Positions 16,329 through 25,301 of a DNA stretch of 64,000 nt are shown piece by piece (the stretch's first letter is position 1; the number at the start of each line of letters is the position of its first letter). This stretch comes from Bradyrhizobium sp. ORS 278 (GTDB lineage: Bacteria > Pseudomonadota > Alphaproteobacteria > Rhizobiales > Xanthobacteraceae), in assembly GCF_000026145.1 (NCBI RefSeq), contig NC_009445.1:496001-560000 (forward strand), in the 5' to 3' direction. The notes beneath the pieces were generated by a model. The model made no database searches. It was given only the letters and a program-made list of their open reading frames with translations, and was not told the origin of the DNA. A program made the position numbers and the translations under genes.

Positions 16329-17567
16329 TCATCGTCGGCGCTTCGCCGCCTCCTGCAGGTCCGGCGCATTGACCGCGGGGATCGCGATCCGTCCCGGGCC
16401 CGTCTGCGACAGCGCCGCAGCCGCCTTGTCGTTGTCCATGATCTTGGCCATCACCGCCTGCCCCGCGCGCTCGAAGATGGCGCGGTTCTCGATGACGAAT
16501 TTCTGCGAGCGGCGCAGGCCGTCGATATAGCCGTTGATCTCCGGCACGACGTAGCGCGCGACCATGTCCCAGCTGCGCCGCGTATTCTCCGGATTGGCCC
16601 AGTCGTGCACGAAGCCGATGATGGCGCCGACGCCGCCGGACACCTGCATCAGATTCTTGATCGTCTTGACGAGATCGTCAGGCGTGCCGATCGTCGAAGC
16701 CGCGCCTTCGACGAAGGCGGTCTTGTCGACGGCTTCGTCGGGCGAGGCGAAGGTCTTGAGGCCCGGCCGCATCAAGGTGCCGACATTGTACTCGTTGTGC
16801 CAGCGCATCAGCCCGGCACCGGCCTCGCGCCGCGCCTGCTCGCGCGTCTCGGCGATGTGCCAGGACAATAGCACGCGCCAATTGGCGCGGCTCACCGTGG
16901 TGCCGTGCTTCTTCGCGGCGTCCTCGGCGAACTCCCATTGCTGAGGCAGCGCCATCAAGCCCTGCGTCGACATCGAGCCGAGCGAGATGATGCCGATGCC
17001 GTATTTGCCGGCGAGCGTCATGCCCGACGGTGAGATCTGCGACGCCACGACGAACGGCATGTCCTCCTGCAGCGGCAGGATCTGCAGCGCGGCGTCGTTC
17101 ATCGTGAACCAGTCGCTCTTGGCGGTGACGCGCTCGCCGTTGAACAGCCGGCGGATGATGGCGATCGCCTCGTCCTGGCGGTCGCGCTGCGTCATCGGGT
17201 CGATGCCGAGTGTGTGCGCATCCGAGGCGAGCGCGCCGGGGCCGGAGCCGAAGATGGCGCGGCCGCCGGTCATGTGGTCGAGCTGCACCATGCGCTGCGC
17301 GACGTTGAAGGGATGATGGTACGGCAGCGAGATGACGCCGGTGCCGAGCCGGATGCGCTTGGTGCGCTCGCCGGCGGCGGCGAGGAACATCTCGGGCGAG
17401 GCGATCATCTCCCAGCCGCTCGAATGATGCTCGCCGCACCAGAACTCGTCATAGCCGAGCTCGTCGAGCTGCGAGACCAGATCGAGGTCGCGACGGAATT
17501 GCAGCATCGGATGCTCGCCGATCGGATGATGCGGAGCGAGGAATGCGCCGAACTTGAGCCGCGCCAT
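16329..17567 (-). CDS. LLM-class flavin-dependent oxidoreductase (luciferase-like monooxygenase)
   Basis: 412 residues with the bacterial-luciferase fold signatures: N-terminal GAFLAPHHP, CGEHHSSGW at about 44-52, RIRLGTGV, and GRAIFGSGPGALASD for flavin phosphate binding. The family uses reduced FMN supplied by a separate reductase. Similar proteins act on alkanals, limonene or sulfonates, and the substrate here is unknown. The ATG at 17567 has a GGGAG box about eight bases upstream. It is divergent from the PHB-depolymerase-like esterase, with about 490 bases between. Confidence 0.9.
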   Translation of the reverse strand: MARLKFGAFLAPHHPIGEHPMLQFRRDLDLVSQLDELGYDEFWCGEHHSSGWEMIASPEMFLAAAGERTKRIRLGTGVISLPYHHPFNVAQRMVQLDHMTGGRAIFGSGPGALASDAHTLGIDPMTQRDRQDEAIAIIRRLFNGERVTAKSDWFTMNDAALQILPLQEDMPFVVASQISPSGMTLAGKYGIGIISLGSMSTQGLMALPQQWEFAEDAAKKHGTTVSRANWRVLLSWHIAETREQARREAGAGLMRWHNEYNVGTLMRPGLKTFASPDEAVDKTAFVEGAASTIGTPDDLVKTIKNLMQVSGGVGAIIGFVHDWANPENTRRSWDMVARYVVPEINGYIDGLRRSQKFVIENRAIFERAGQAVMAKIMDNDKAAAALSQTGPGRIAIPAVNAPDLQEAAKRRR

Positions 17568-18047
17568 CTGTTTTCTCCCGAATGGAATATCATCGTTGCT
17601 TGGTGTTGAGGCTAATTGGCGCGCCGTGCGCAGGCAATCATCTTGCTGTCATTCGCGAGCAGTGCATGCCTGCCATTTGTTGTTTACTGATCGCTCACCG
17701 CTGCGCACACTCTCGCGTGAGATCGCGCGATTCGCGCAGGCGGGGTGTTGACGGCCTTCGTCTCGCTGCCATCGCTTCGAAGCAGTTGCGCGGTTGACCG
17801 CCCTCATCCTAGCCGCGATTCTCGCAAGGTCGGGTTCGCGTTTCGGTGACGACTGCGTGAAGCGCCGCGTTCGCGTGGCATTTTGATCGCAGCGAGACCG
17901 AAATTCGCAATCAAATTGCTGACGTCCGCGTTCATGCGGGCTTTTTCTTTTGCGCTGCAGCAACCATCTGGGTGATGGTGGAGTTGATCCGCGCTGACGT
18001 GAAGACCTGACCGCCGAAAGACGAGATTGCCGAAAGACGAGACCGCC
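17568..18047. other. Divergent intergenic region, about 480 bases
   Basis: Holds the promoters of two divergent genes. Near its right end a 14-bp segment, GCCGAAAGACGAGA, occurs twice in tandem (about 18012-18043). I see no gene, RNA or strong terminator. Confidence 0.5.
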
Positions 18048-18053
18048 AAGGAG
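18048..18053 (+). promoter_or_regulatory. Ribosome binding site that decides a TTG start
   Basis: AAGGAG six bases before the TTG at 18060. No such site precedes the other in-frame TTG at 18027. Confidence 0.6.
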
Positions 18054-18059
18054 CCGCAT

Positions 18060-19520
18060 TTGTCCCTCGCTGAAAATGTTGAATATTTGCGGCGGCTGCG
18101 GGAGCTGAACGGCATCACCGGGTTCGGCGACTTCCATCGTCAGCTGCGACCCGCACCTGAGTGCCCGCTGGTCGAGGTCGAAGAGTTCGGCAGCAATCCC
18201 GGCCGGCTGAAAATGTTCGCCTATGTGCCGGCGCAGCGCCAGCCGCTGCTGCCGCTCGTCGTCGTGCTGCATGGCTGCGGGCAGGGCGCCGCGGAGTATG
18301 ATCTCGGCGCCGGCTGGTCGACGCTCGCAAAACATTTCGGCTTCGCGCTGCTGATGCCGGAGCAGCAGCGCATCAACAATCCGCAGCGCTGCTTCAACTG
18401 GTTTCAGTCCGAGGACATCACGCGCGGTCAGGGCGAGGTCGCCTCGATCCGCGAGATGATCGCGCGCATGGTGGCCGACTGCGCCATCGATTCCAACCGC
18501 ATCTTCGTCACCGGCCTGTCGGCGGGCGGCGCGATGACGATGGCGATGCTGTCGGCGCATCCGGACCTGTTCGCGGCTGGCGCGGTCATCGCCGGGCTGC
18601 CGTTCGGCACGGCGCGCAACATGCGCGATGCGATCCTGCAGATGCGGATGCCGCCGGCGCGTCCCGCCGGCGAGCTCGGCGATCTCGTGCGCCGCGCCTC
18701 CCACCATCGCGGCAAATGGCCGAAACTGTCGGTGTGGCACGGCACCGCCGACTACACCGTGCATCCGGACAATGCCGGCGAGATCGTCAAGCAATGGCTC
18801 GATCTGCATCATCTGCCGCTGGCGCCGATGGCCGCGAACGAGGTCAACGGCTATCCGCATGAGCAGTGGTGGAACTCCGACGGCGTCACGGTGGTGGAAT
18901 CCTTTACCATCACCAACATGGCGCATGGCACGCCGATCGGCGTCGCCGCCAACGACAAGCGCTACGGCAAGGCCGGGCCGTTCCTGCTCGAGGCCGGCAT
19001 CTCCTCGTCCTATCTGATCGCGAAATTCTTCGGCGTTACCGACTGGATCCGGCAGCCCAAGCCGGCGGTGACCTCGCCGAGCACCAGGCTGATTCCCGAG
19101 GTGTCGCCGATCTCGGTGCTGCCGACGCTGACCAAGATGCTGCGGCGGCCCGAGGATGCCGCCGAGCCGGTGGAGGCCAAGGCTTCGCCCGAGCCAGTGA
19201 AAACAGCCAAGCCGGCACGCGCGAAGTCGAACCGCGCGGCGAGGCCGCCGAAGCGCAAGGTAGATGCTTCCACCGCAGAGCCCGGCGAGATCAAGGCGCT
19301 CAGCGCAACACCTGCCGACGCGCCGGCCGAGGTGAAGCCGCCCGTTGCCAGACCGCCGGTGGCCAAAGCTGTCGACATGACGCCGGCCGATCCGCCGCCG
19401 GTCATCGCGGTGAAGGCGCCGCCGAGTCCCGCCGAGCTGCCGCCTACTCCAAAGGCCCGACGCGTGATCGACGTCGCCGCCGTGATCGACCGCGCGCTGA
19501 AAGCAGCGGGGCTGAAATAG
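18060..19520 (+). CDS. PHB-depolymerase-family esterase with a long Pro/Ala/Lys-rich tail
   Basis: 486 residues from the TTG at 18060. The alpha/beta-hydrolase domain (about 1-345) has an HGCGQ oxyanion loop, the nucleophile elbow GLSAGG with Ser154, an aspartate in HGTADYTVHP and a histidine in NMAHGTPIG. The family (esterase, PHB depolymerase, LpqC-like) includes PHB depolymerases and feruloyl or acetyl esterases. There is no clear signal peptide. Residues from about 365 onward are low-complexity, rich in Pro, Ala, Lys and Glu, and end in a short alpha-helical segment. A comparable tail is seen in phasin-interacting or cell-wall-interacting proteins, but its role here is unknown. An alternative start is the TTG at 18027. 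Confidence 0.85.
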   Translation: MSLAENVEYLRRLRELNGITGFGDFHRQLRPAPECPLVEVEEFGSNPGRLKMFAYVPAQRQPLLPLVVVLHGCGQGAAEYDLGAGWSTLAKHFGFALLMPEQQRINNPQRCFNWFQSEDITRGQGEVASIREMIARMVADCAIDSNRIFVTGLSAGGAMTMAMLSAHPDLFAAGAVIAGLPFGTARNMRDAILQMRMPPARPAGELGDLVRRASHHRGKWPKLSVWHGTADYTVHPDNAGEIVKQWLDLHHLPLAPMAANEVNGYPHEQWWNSDGVTVVESFTITNMAHGTPIGVAANDKRYGKAGPFLLEAGISSSYLIAKFFGVTDWIRQPKPAVTSPSTRLIPEVSPISVLPTLTKMLRRPEDAAEPVEAKASPEPVKTAKPARAKSNRAARPPKRKVDASTAEPGEIKALSATPADAPAEVKPPVARPPVAKAVDMTPADPPPVIAVKAPPSPAELPPTPKARRVIDVAAVIDRALKAAGLK

Positions 19521-19567
19521 GCTTTAGACGCGGAACATCTGAGGGACATCGGTTGATCGTCAAAGCC

Positions 19568-19670
19568 GTCATTCCGGGATGGTCCGAAGGACCAGACATC
19601 GGATGCGCGATTGCGCATCTGGGAATCTCGAGATTCCGGGTTCAGCCCTGCGGGCTGCCCCGGAATGACG
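19568..19670. repeat. Palindromic repeat (CGTCATTCCGGG family)
   Basis: The ends CGTCATTCCGGG and CCCCGGAATGACG are complementary. Inner arms include GATGCGC/GCGCATC and TCTCGAGA. A second copy lies at 54899-55007. It separates two convergent genes. Confidence 0.75.
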
Positions 19671-19678
19671 GACGTCAA

Positions 19679-20347
19679 CTAAGCCATCCCTGTCAAGAAC
19701 GGGTTCGTCATCCGCTCCTGGCCGAAGCTCGAGCCGGCGCCGTGGCCGCAGATGAAGCCGATGTCGTCGCCGAGCGGCAGCAGCTTGTCCTTGATCGAGC
19801 TGATCAATGTCTCATGGCTGCCGCCGGGCAGATCGGTGCGGCCGACCGAGCCGTTGAACAGGACGTCGCCGACATGGGCGAAGCGCATCTGCTTGTTGAA
19901 GAACACGACGCTGCCCGGCGAATGACCGGGGCAATGCAGGATGTCGAAGACGAGCTCGCCGATCTGGACGGTGTCGCCCTCCTCCAGCCAGCGGTCCGGC
20001 GTGACGTCGCGCACGCCCGTGATGCCGAAACGCTTGCCACTCTCGACGACGTTGTCGAGCAGGTACTTGTCGGCGATGTGAGGGCCCTCGATCGGCACCT
20101 TCAGTGCATCGCGTAGATCCGCGGCGCCGCCGACGTGATCGATGTGGCCATGGGTCAGCCAGATCTTCTCCACCGTGACGTTGGCCTGCGCGATCGCCGC
20201 CTGGATGTTCGGCACGTCGCCGCCAGGATCGATCACGATCGCCTTCTTCGTGGCCTCGCACCACAGGATGGTGCAGTTCTGCTCGAATGGCGTGACGGGC
20301 ACGATCATTGCGCCGGCCTTCGCCTTGATCTGGTTCTGTTCGCTCAT
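19679..20347 (-). CDS. Metallo-beta-lactamase-fold hydrolase (glyoxalase II-like, YcbL type)
   Basis: 222 residues. The metal motif THGHIDHVGG (HxHxDH) is complete, followed by the histidine of CPGHSPGS, the bridging aspartate of HVGDVLF and the C-terminal histidine of CGHGAGS. The size and order match YcbL-type hydroxyacylglutathione hydrolases or persulfide-dioxygenase relatives. Cytoplasmic. It is divergent from the alpha-glucosidase gene, and the two starts are 145 bases apart. Confidence 0.9.
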   Translation of the reverse strand: MSEQNQIKAKAGAMIVPVTPFEQNCTILWCEATKKAIVIDPGGDVPNIQAAIAQANVTVEKIWLTHGHIDHVGGAADLRDALKVPIEGPHIADKYLLDNVVESGKRFGITGVRDVTPDRWLEEGDTVQIGELVFDILHCPGHSPGSVVFFNKQMRFAHVGDVLFNGSVGRTDLPGGSHETLISSIKDKLLPLGDDIGFICGHGAGSSFGQERMTNPFLTGMA

Positions 20348-20363
20348 GGCGCCAGCATGCCGA

Positions 20364-20389
20364 TTTTTCGCAATGCGCCAAGCGAAAAA
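20364..20389. promoter_or_regulatory. Inverted repeat in a divergent promoter region
   Basis: TTTTTCGC (20364-20371) and GCGAAAAA (20382-20389) are perfect 8-bp arms around ten bases. The element starts 17 bases upstream of the hydrolase start codon at 20347 and about 100 upstream of the glucosidase start. A possible operator. Confidence 0.4.
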
Positions 20390-20492
20390 CGTCCGTTCGT
20401 AGCGGCCTCATGCCAAGAGCACGGCCGGGCTTGTGAACCTGCCGGCTGTTCCGGCGTTAGGCCGCACGGTTGCGAGCAGAAAGCGGTTTGAG

Positions 20493-22091
20493 ATGGCGGA
20501 GCAGGGCGCCTGGTGGCGCGAGGGGATTTTCTACCAGATCTATCCGCGCTCGTTCCAGGACAGCGATGGCGACGGGGTCGGCGATCTCACCGGCATCATC
20601 CATCGCCTGCCTTATCTGATGACGCTCGGGGTCGACGCGATCTGGCTGTCGCCGATCTTCACCTCGCCGATGGCCGATTTCGGCTACGACATCGCCGACT
20701 ATACCGGCATCGATCCCGTGTTCGGCACGATGGAGGATTTCGACGCGCTGGTGAAGGCCGCGCATGACGGCGGGCTGAAGCTGATCCTCGATCTCGTGCC
20801 GAACCACACCTCCGATCAGCATCCGTGGTTTCTGCAGGCGCGGCAGTCGCGCGACGATCCGCACCGCGACTGGTACATCTGGCGCGATCCGGCGGCCGAT
20901 GGTGGACCGCCGAACAACTGGCTGTCGGAATTCGGCGGCAGCGCGTGGCAGTTCGATTCGAGGACGGGCCAGTACTATTATCACGCCTTCCTGGCGCAGC
21001 AGCCGGATCTGAACTGGCGCAATCCGGCGGTGCGCGCGGCGATCTACAACGTGATGCGGTTCTGGCTGCGCAAGGGTGTCGACGGTTTTCGCGTCGATGT
21101 GATCTGGCACCTGATCAAGGACGCCGCGTTTCGCGACAATCCGGCCAATCCCGATTATCACGGTGGACGGCCGCCGCACGAGCAGATCATCTCGCGCTAC
21201 TCCGCCGACCAGCCGGAGGTGCACGAGGTCGTGGCCGAGATGCGCGCGGTCATCGACGAGTTCGAGGACCGCGTGCTGATCGGCGAGATCTACCTGCCGC
21301 TCGAGCGGCTGATGACCTATTACGGCAAGGACCTCGGCGGCGCGCACCTGCCGTTCAATTTCGCGCTGCTGTCGGCGCCCTGGCACGCGCGCGAGATCGA
21401 GACCATCATCGCCGATTACGAGGCTGCGCTGCCGGCCGGCGCCTGGCCGAACTGGGTGCTCGGCAATCATGACCGGCCGCGCGTGGCGAGCCGTGTCGGC
21501 GAAGACCAGGCGCGGGTGGCGGCGATGCTGCTGCTCACCCTGCGCGGCACGCCGACGCTGTATTACGGCGACGAGATCGGCATGCATCAGGTGACGATCA
21601 GCCCGGAGCAGGTGCGCGATCCCTTCGAGAGGAACGTGCCCGGCATCGGCGTCGGCCGCGACGGCTGCCGCACCCCGATGCAATGGAGCGCGCTGCCGGG
21701 GGCAGGCTTCAGCCACGCCACGCCGTGGCTGCCGGTCGCCGAGGATTACACCCGCGAGAACGTTGTCAATCTCAGCGCCGACCGCCGCTCGATCCTCAAC
21801 CTCTACCGCGCGCTCATCCGCTTGCGGAAGCAGCACCGCGTGCTCGTCACCGGCAACTACCGTCCCGTCGCGGCGCAGGGCGATCTGCTGCTGTACCGCC
21901 GCGAGGGTGACGGCGAGGTGCTCACGGTTGCGCTCAATCTCGCCGACGAGCCGGTGTCGATCGCGACCGAAGGCAACGGCCTCGACGGCGACCTCCTGCT
22001 GTCCACCTGGCTCGACCGCGACGGCGAGCGGATCGACGGCACGCTGGACCTGCGCGGCAATGAGGGTGTCGTGATCGGGCGGAGGGCGTAG
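20493..22091 (+). CDS. GH13 alpha-glucosidase / oligo-1,6-glucosidase
   Basis: 532 residues. The four GH13 regions are clear: DLVPNHTSDQHPWF, the nucleophile Asp202 in GFRVDVIW, the acid/base Glu265 in IGEIYLP, and Asp327 in GNHDRPR. The N-terminus (WWREGIFYQIYPRSFQD) is that of the alpha-glucosidase/oligo-1,6-glucosidase subfamily, which hydrolyses alpha-1,4 or alpha-1,6 bonds in malto-oligosaccharides or sucrose. It has no signal peptide, so it acts in the cytoplasm. I start at the ATG at 20493. An earlier in-frame GTG adds 20 residues with no homology. It converges on the second GH13 gene, probably forming part of glycogen/trehalose-related turnover. Confidence 0.92.
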   Translation: MAEQGAWWREGIFYQIYPRSFQDSDGDGVGDLTGIIHRLPYLMTLGVDAIWLSPIFTSPMADFGYDIADYTGIDPVFGTMEDFDALVKAAHDGGLKLILDLVPNHTSDQHPWFLQARQSRDDPHRDWYIWRDPAADGGPPNNWLSEFGGSAWQFDSRTGQYYYHAFLAQQPDLNWRNPAVRAAIYNVMRFWLRKGVDGFRVDVIWHLIKDAAFRDNPANPDYHGGRPPHEQIISRYSADQPEVHEVVAEMRAVIDEFEDRVLIGEIYLPLERLMTYYGKDLGGAHLPFNFALLSAPWHAREIETIIADYEAALPAGAWPNWVLGNHDRPRVASRVGEDQARVAAMLLLTLRGTPTLYYGDEIGMHQVTISPEQVRDPFERNVPGIGVGRDGCRTPMQWSALPGAGFSHATPWLPVAEDYTRENVVNLSADRRSILNLYRALIRLRKQHRVLVTGNYRPVAAQGDLLLYRREGDGEVLTVALNLADEPVSIATEGNGLDGDLLLSTWLDRDGERIDGTLDLRGNEGVVIGRRA

Positions 22092-22131
22092 TTGCCGGTC
22101 ATTGTTGCGCGGCGGCGGCACTCCACATTCA

Positions 22132-22257
22132 GTGTCGTCCCGGGCTTGACCCGGGACCCATAACCACAGGGAGCCGCTTGAGGCAGGCTGGCAACTCCGA
22201 GTCGTCGCCAAACGACGGCCCGTGGTTATGGGTCCCGGGTCGAGCCCGGGACGACAC
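22132..22257. repeat. Palindromic repeat (GTGTCGTCCCGG family)
   Basis: Nearly perfect outer arms GTGTCGTCCCGGGCT and AGCCCGGGACGACAC, with inner arms GGGACCCATAACCAC and its complement. Located between convergent genes. Relatives are at 37565, 47806, 50263 and 57724, and the 220-bp tandem array at 42371-43221 is built from the same module. Confidence 0.85.
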
Positions 22258-22311
22258 CGAAATTGAGGAGGCGCTGTGGCCAACTCATAGTCCCATGGAC
22301 AATGCAGGGCC

Positions 22312-24021
22312 TCACCGCTTTCGCCCCTTTCTCGCGCGCTTTCCCGGGCTCTCCGTCTCGATGTCGCTCCGCCGCAGCAGATAGTCGAGGCCGCCGACGC
22401 GGTACCAGCGGTAGCCGTAGGGCTCGAGAACGAGCGTGTGGCGGCCGCGGTCGTCGGCGTGGCTGTGATCCTCGGACAGGAGATTGATCAGCAGCTTGCC
22501 GGTGTCATCCGGCAGCCCCGCATCGAACGAGATCTCGCGCGGCTTCTCATCGAGATTGTGCACGAACAGCACCGAATTGTTGCGCCAGTCGTAGCGCATG
22601 ATCAGGACGGCCGGGTCCTTCGTCGCGATCACCTGGAAATCGCCCCAGCCGACCTCCGGCACCTCCTTGCGCATTCGGATGATGCGCTCGGTCCAGTTCA
22701 GCATGGAATCGGGATCGCGCCGCTGCTTAGCGGCGTTGACGTGCTCGTAGCCGTAGGGACCGTGGTCGATGACGGGCGACACGGCCGTCTCGCTCTTGGT
22801 GAACCCGCCATGCGGCTCGGTCGACCATTGCATCGGGGTGCGCGCGCAATTGCGCTCGGGCAGCTTGAGGTCGTCGCCCATCGCAAGCTCGTCGCCGTAG
22901 CGGATCACCGGGGTGCCGGGCAACGTGAACATCAGGCTGTAGGCCAGCTCGATCCGGCGGCGGTCGCCGCCGAGCATCGGCGCGAGCCGCCGGCGGATGC
23001 CGCGATCGTACAGCTGCATGCTCTTGTCCGGCCCGAACGCGGCGAACACCGCGTCGCGCTGGGGCTTGCTCAAGCGGCCGAGATCGAGCTCGTCGTGATT
23101 GCGCAGGAACAGGCCCCATTGCGCCGCGGCCGGCCGCGGCTTGGTCGCCTGCAAGGCCTTGGCGAGCGGCCTGACGTCGGAGGCGGCGAGTGCATAGAAC
23201 AGATGCTGGTTGACGTGGAAGTTGAACATCATGTGCATGCGGTCGCCGTCGTCGCCGAAATACTCCATGTCGGTGTCCGGCAGCACGTTCGCCTCGGCGA
23301 GGATGATCGCCTCGCCCTGCCGCCATTGCAGGAATTCCCGGAACGTCCGCAGCATCTCGTACTGCTCGACCGGCTTCTTCACATCGGCGCCCTTGGCCGC
23401 GATCACGAACGGCACCGCATCCATGCGGAAGCCGGAGACGCCGAGCTGGATCCAGAAGCCCATGATCTTGAGGATCTCGGCCTGCACCTCCGGGTTCGAG
23501 GTGTTGAGATCGGGCTGGAAATCATAGAAGCGGTGGAAGTAGTAGGCGCCGGCCTGCTTGTCGCGCGTCCAGGTCGTCTTCTGCACGCCGGGAAACACCA
23601 TGCCCTTGTCGGCATTGGCCGGCTTCCTGTCGGACCAGACATACCAGTCGCGGTAGCGCGAGTGCTTCGCGCTGCGGGCATCGATGAACCACGGATGCTG
23701 GTCGGAGGTGTGGTTGACGACGAGGTCGATGATCACGCGGATGCCGCGCTGCTTGCAGCCATGGGTGAACTGCACGAAATCGCCGAGCGTGCCGTAGCGC
23801 GGGTCGACGCCGTAATAGTCGGCGACGTCATAGCCGTCGTCACGCTGCGGCGAAGGCTGGAACGGCATCAGCCAGATCGCGGTGATGCCGAGGCCGTGCA
23901 GATAATCGAGCCGGCGCGTCAGCCCCTTGAAATCGCCGATGCCGTCGCCGTCGGCATCCATGTAGGTGCCGACCGACAGGCAGTAGAACACGGCGTTCTT
24001 GTACCAGAGATCATCGATCAT
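22312..24021 (-). CDS. GH13 enzyme resembling the catalytic part of trehalose synthase (maltose alpha-D-glucosyltransferase)
   Basis: 569 residues. Catalytic residues: Asp201 in GFRMDAV, Glu243 in LAEANV, Asp310 in RNHDELDL. The N-terminus (WYKNAVFYCLSVGTYMDADG) and the LRNHDELDL motif are typical of TreS-like enzymes that interconvert maltose and trehalose, although FYCLSVGTY differs from the usual FYQVLVRSF-like segment. A C-terminal beta domain is present. There is no fused maltokinase domain. Cytoplasmic. The exact activity (trehalose synthase or alpha-amylase) is inference. Confidence 0.85.
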   Translation of the reverse strand: MIDDLWYKNAVFYCLSVGTYMDADGDGIGDFKGLTRRLDYLHGLGITAIWLMPFQPSPQRDDGYDVADYYGVDPRYGTLGDFVQFTHGCKQRGIRVIIDLVVNHTSDQHPWFIDARSAKHSRYRDWYVWSDRKPANADKGMVFPGVQKTTWTRDKQAGAYYFHRFYDFQPDLNTSNPEVQAEILKIMGFWIQLGVSGFRMDAVPFVIAAKGADVKKPVEQYEMLRTFREFLQWRQGEAIILAEANVLPDTDMEYFGDDGDRMHMMFNFHVNQHLFYALAASDVRPLAKALQATKPRPAAAQWGLFLRNHDELDLGRLSKPQRDAVFAAFGPDKSMQLYDRGIRRRLAPMLGGDRRRIELAYSLMFTLPGTPVIRYGDELAMGDDLKLPERNCARTPMQWSTEPHGGFTKSETAVSPVIDHGPYGYEHVNAAKQRRDPDSMLNWTERIIRMRKEVPEVGWGDFQVIATKDPAVLIMRYDWRNNSVLFVHNLDEKPREISFDAGLPDDTGKLLINLLSEDHSHADDRGRHTLVLEPYGYRWYRVGGLDYLLRRSDIETESPGKRARKGRKR

Positions 24022-24145
24022 CGACGGCGCCCCGTTGCGACGCCCCTGTGGGCGGCCGGTTGATAAGCCGAAGTCTCCCGTCGGGTTCCGTTTCCGCGGG
24101 GATCAGCGCGCTTGGGCGAGGCGCGAAATCGGCTATGCTCAAAGG

Positions 24146-24628
24146 ATGGAATCATCCGCCGCCAGGATCAGCCTGGTCCCCGCCGATCGCCGCCAGTCGG
24201 AGACGGCGCTGGCCATCGCGCGCGGCACCTCGCGACTGCTGCGCTCGCTCGGCTTCGCTACGGTGAGCGAGCTGCCGTTGCCGTCGGGACGGCGGGCGGA
24301 TCTCGTGGCGCTCAACGCGCGCGGCGCGATCTGGATCGTGGAGATCAAGTCTTCGGTCGAGGACCTGCGCGCCGACCACAAATGGGAGGCGTATCGCGCT
24401 CATTGCGACCGGCTGTTCTTCGCCTTTACCCAGGACCTGCCGTGCGAGCTGTTTCCGAAGAGCACCGGCCTCATCGTGGCCGATGCCTACGGCGCCCACC
24501 TGCATTGCGAGGCGCCGGAGCACAAATTGCCGGCACCGACCCGCAAGCTGATGACGGTGCGCTTCGCGCTCGCCGCCGCCCAGCGGATGAACCGCCTGAT
24601 CGACCCCCAAGGCCACGCCGAAGTCTGA
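24146..24628 (+). CDS. MmcB-family putative DNA repair protein
   Basis: 160 residues. The central part has a PD-(D/E)xK nuclease-like core: RADLVAL provides the aspartate and IWIVEIKSS the E-x-K. This matches MmcB, the alphaproteobacterial protein linked to the SOS and mismatch/damage response in Caulobacter. The ATG at 24146 has an AAAGG box directly upstream, with short spacing. It is divergent from the TreS-like gene and apparently monocistronic. No LexA box was looked for exhaustively. Confidence 0.8.
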   Translation: MESSAARISLVPADRRQSETALAIARGTSRLLRSLGFATVSELPLPSGRRADLVALNARGAIWIVEIKSSVEDLRADHKWEAYRAHCDRLFFAFTQDLPCELFPKSTGLIVADAYGAHLHCEAPEHKLPAPTRKLMTVRFALAAAQRMNRLIDPQGHAEV

Positions 24629-24871
24629 CGTAGCCCTGGAATGACCGTCCCTGCCGAGGGCAGGGCGGCCTCCGGGTACCGGCTCGACGAGAGCCGCTGA
24701 TCACTTCGTCGTGTGACCGGGTCCAACTGTGACCGTCTAGCGACTCCGTTCGCGAATCCAGGTCGATGTCCCTGTCTCCGCCCGACAATTGCCCCGCATA
24801 AGGCGCACCATGTCGCAACATTTTAAGGCTTGAACGGTATTTCAGCCCAGGGGTGCAGGCAGGGACGCGAG
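24629..24871. other. Intergenic region, 243 bases
   Basis: I see no gene, repeat-family member or clear terminator here. Confidence 0.4.
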
Positions 24872-25282
24872 ATGCGACGAGTGGTCTTGGCATTGATACT
24901 GCTCGGCGCGAGCCAACTCTTGGGGAGCCACTCGTCGGGGAGCCACGTCTTGGTGGGCCAAGCCCGCGCGGAGGAGATGGCGTTCTACGTCATCGGCGTC
25001 GGCGCCGACTCCTGCGAGAAGTTCATCGTCGCCGCCGAGGAGCAGCCGCCCGGCACCTACAAGGCGATCGGCAATCCCGACGGGCCCTACGTCAACGCCA
25101 TCTCCAAATATCAGCAATGGATGATGGGATACGTCTCGGCCGTGAACGCGGCGCGTGGCGACGAGGGCATGCAGATCAAGCTCGACCTGACCGAGATGGA
25201 CAGCTGGATGCGCAACTGGTGCAGCCGCAACCCGCGGCGCACGGTGTTTCATGCGCTGCAGGCGTTCGTGAAAACACATTGA
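24872..25282 (+). CDS. Small secreted protein of unknown function
   Basis: 136 residues from the ATG at 24872. The N-terminal about 32 residues form a signal peptide (MRRVVLALILLG core, ending near AQARA-EE). The signal region is unusually long because a GSH-containing segment is duplicated (two copies of GGGGAGCCAC-like DNA around 24922-24945). The mature part has two cysteines (GADSCEKF and NWCSRN) likely to form a disulfide, and a YQQWMMGYVSAVN helix. This resembles small periplasmic HdeA/Rap1a-like proteins, but only in general pattern. Confidence 0.72.
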   Translation: MRRVVLALILLGASQLLGSHSSGSHVLVGQARAEEMAFYVIGVGADSCEKFIVAAEEQPPGTYKAIGNPDGPYVNAISKYQQWMMGYVSAVNAARGDEGMQIKLDLTEMDSWMRNWCSRNPRRTVFHALQAFVKTH

Positions 25283-25301
25283 GCGAGGGCGCTCGGACCG
25301 G

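Noticed and set aside
20457..22283. Long leftward frame over the alpha-glucosidase gene
   Set aside because: Antisense to a GH13 gene with intact catalytic motifs. Its composition is Arg/His/Val rich with no recognisable domain.
22438..24063. Long rightward frame over the TreS-like gene
   Set aside because: Antisense shadow of a GH13 gene, without any motif.
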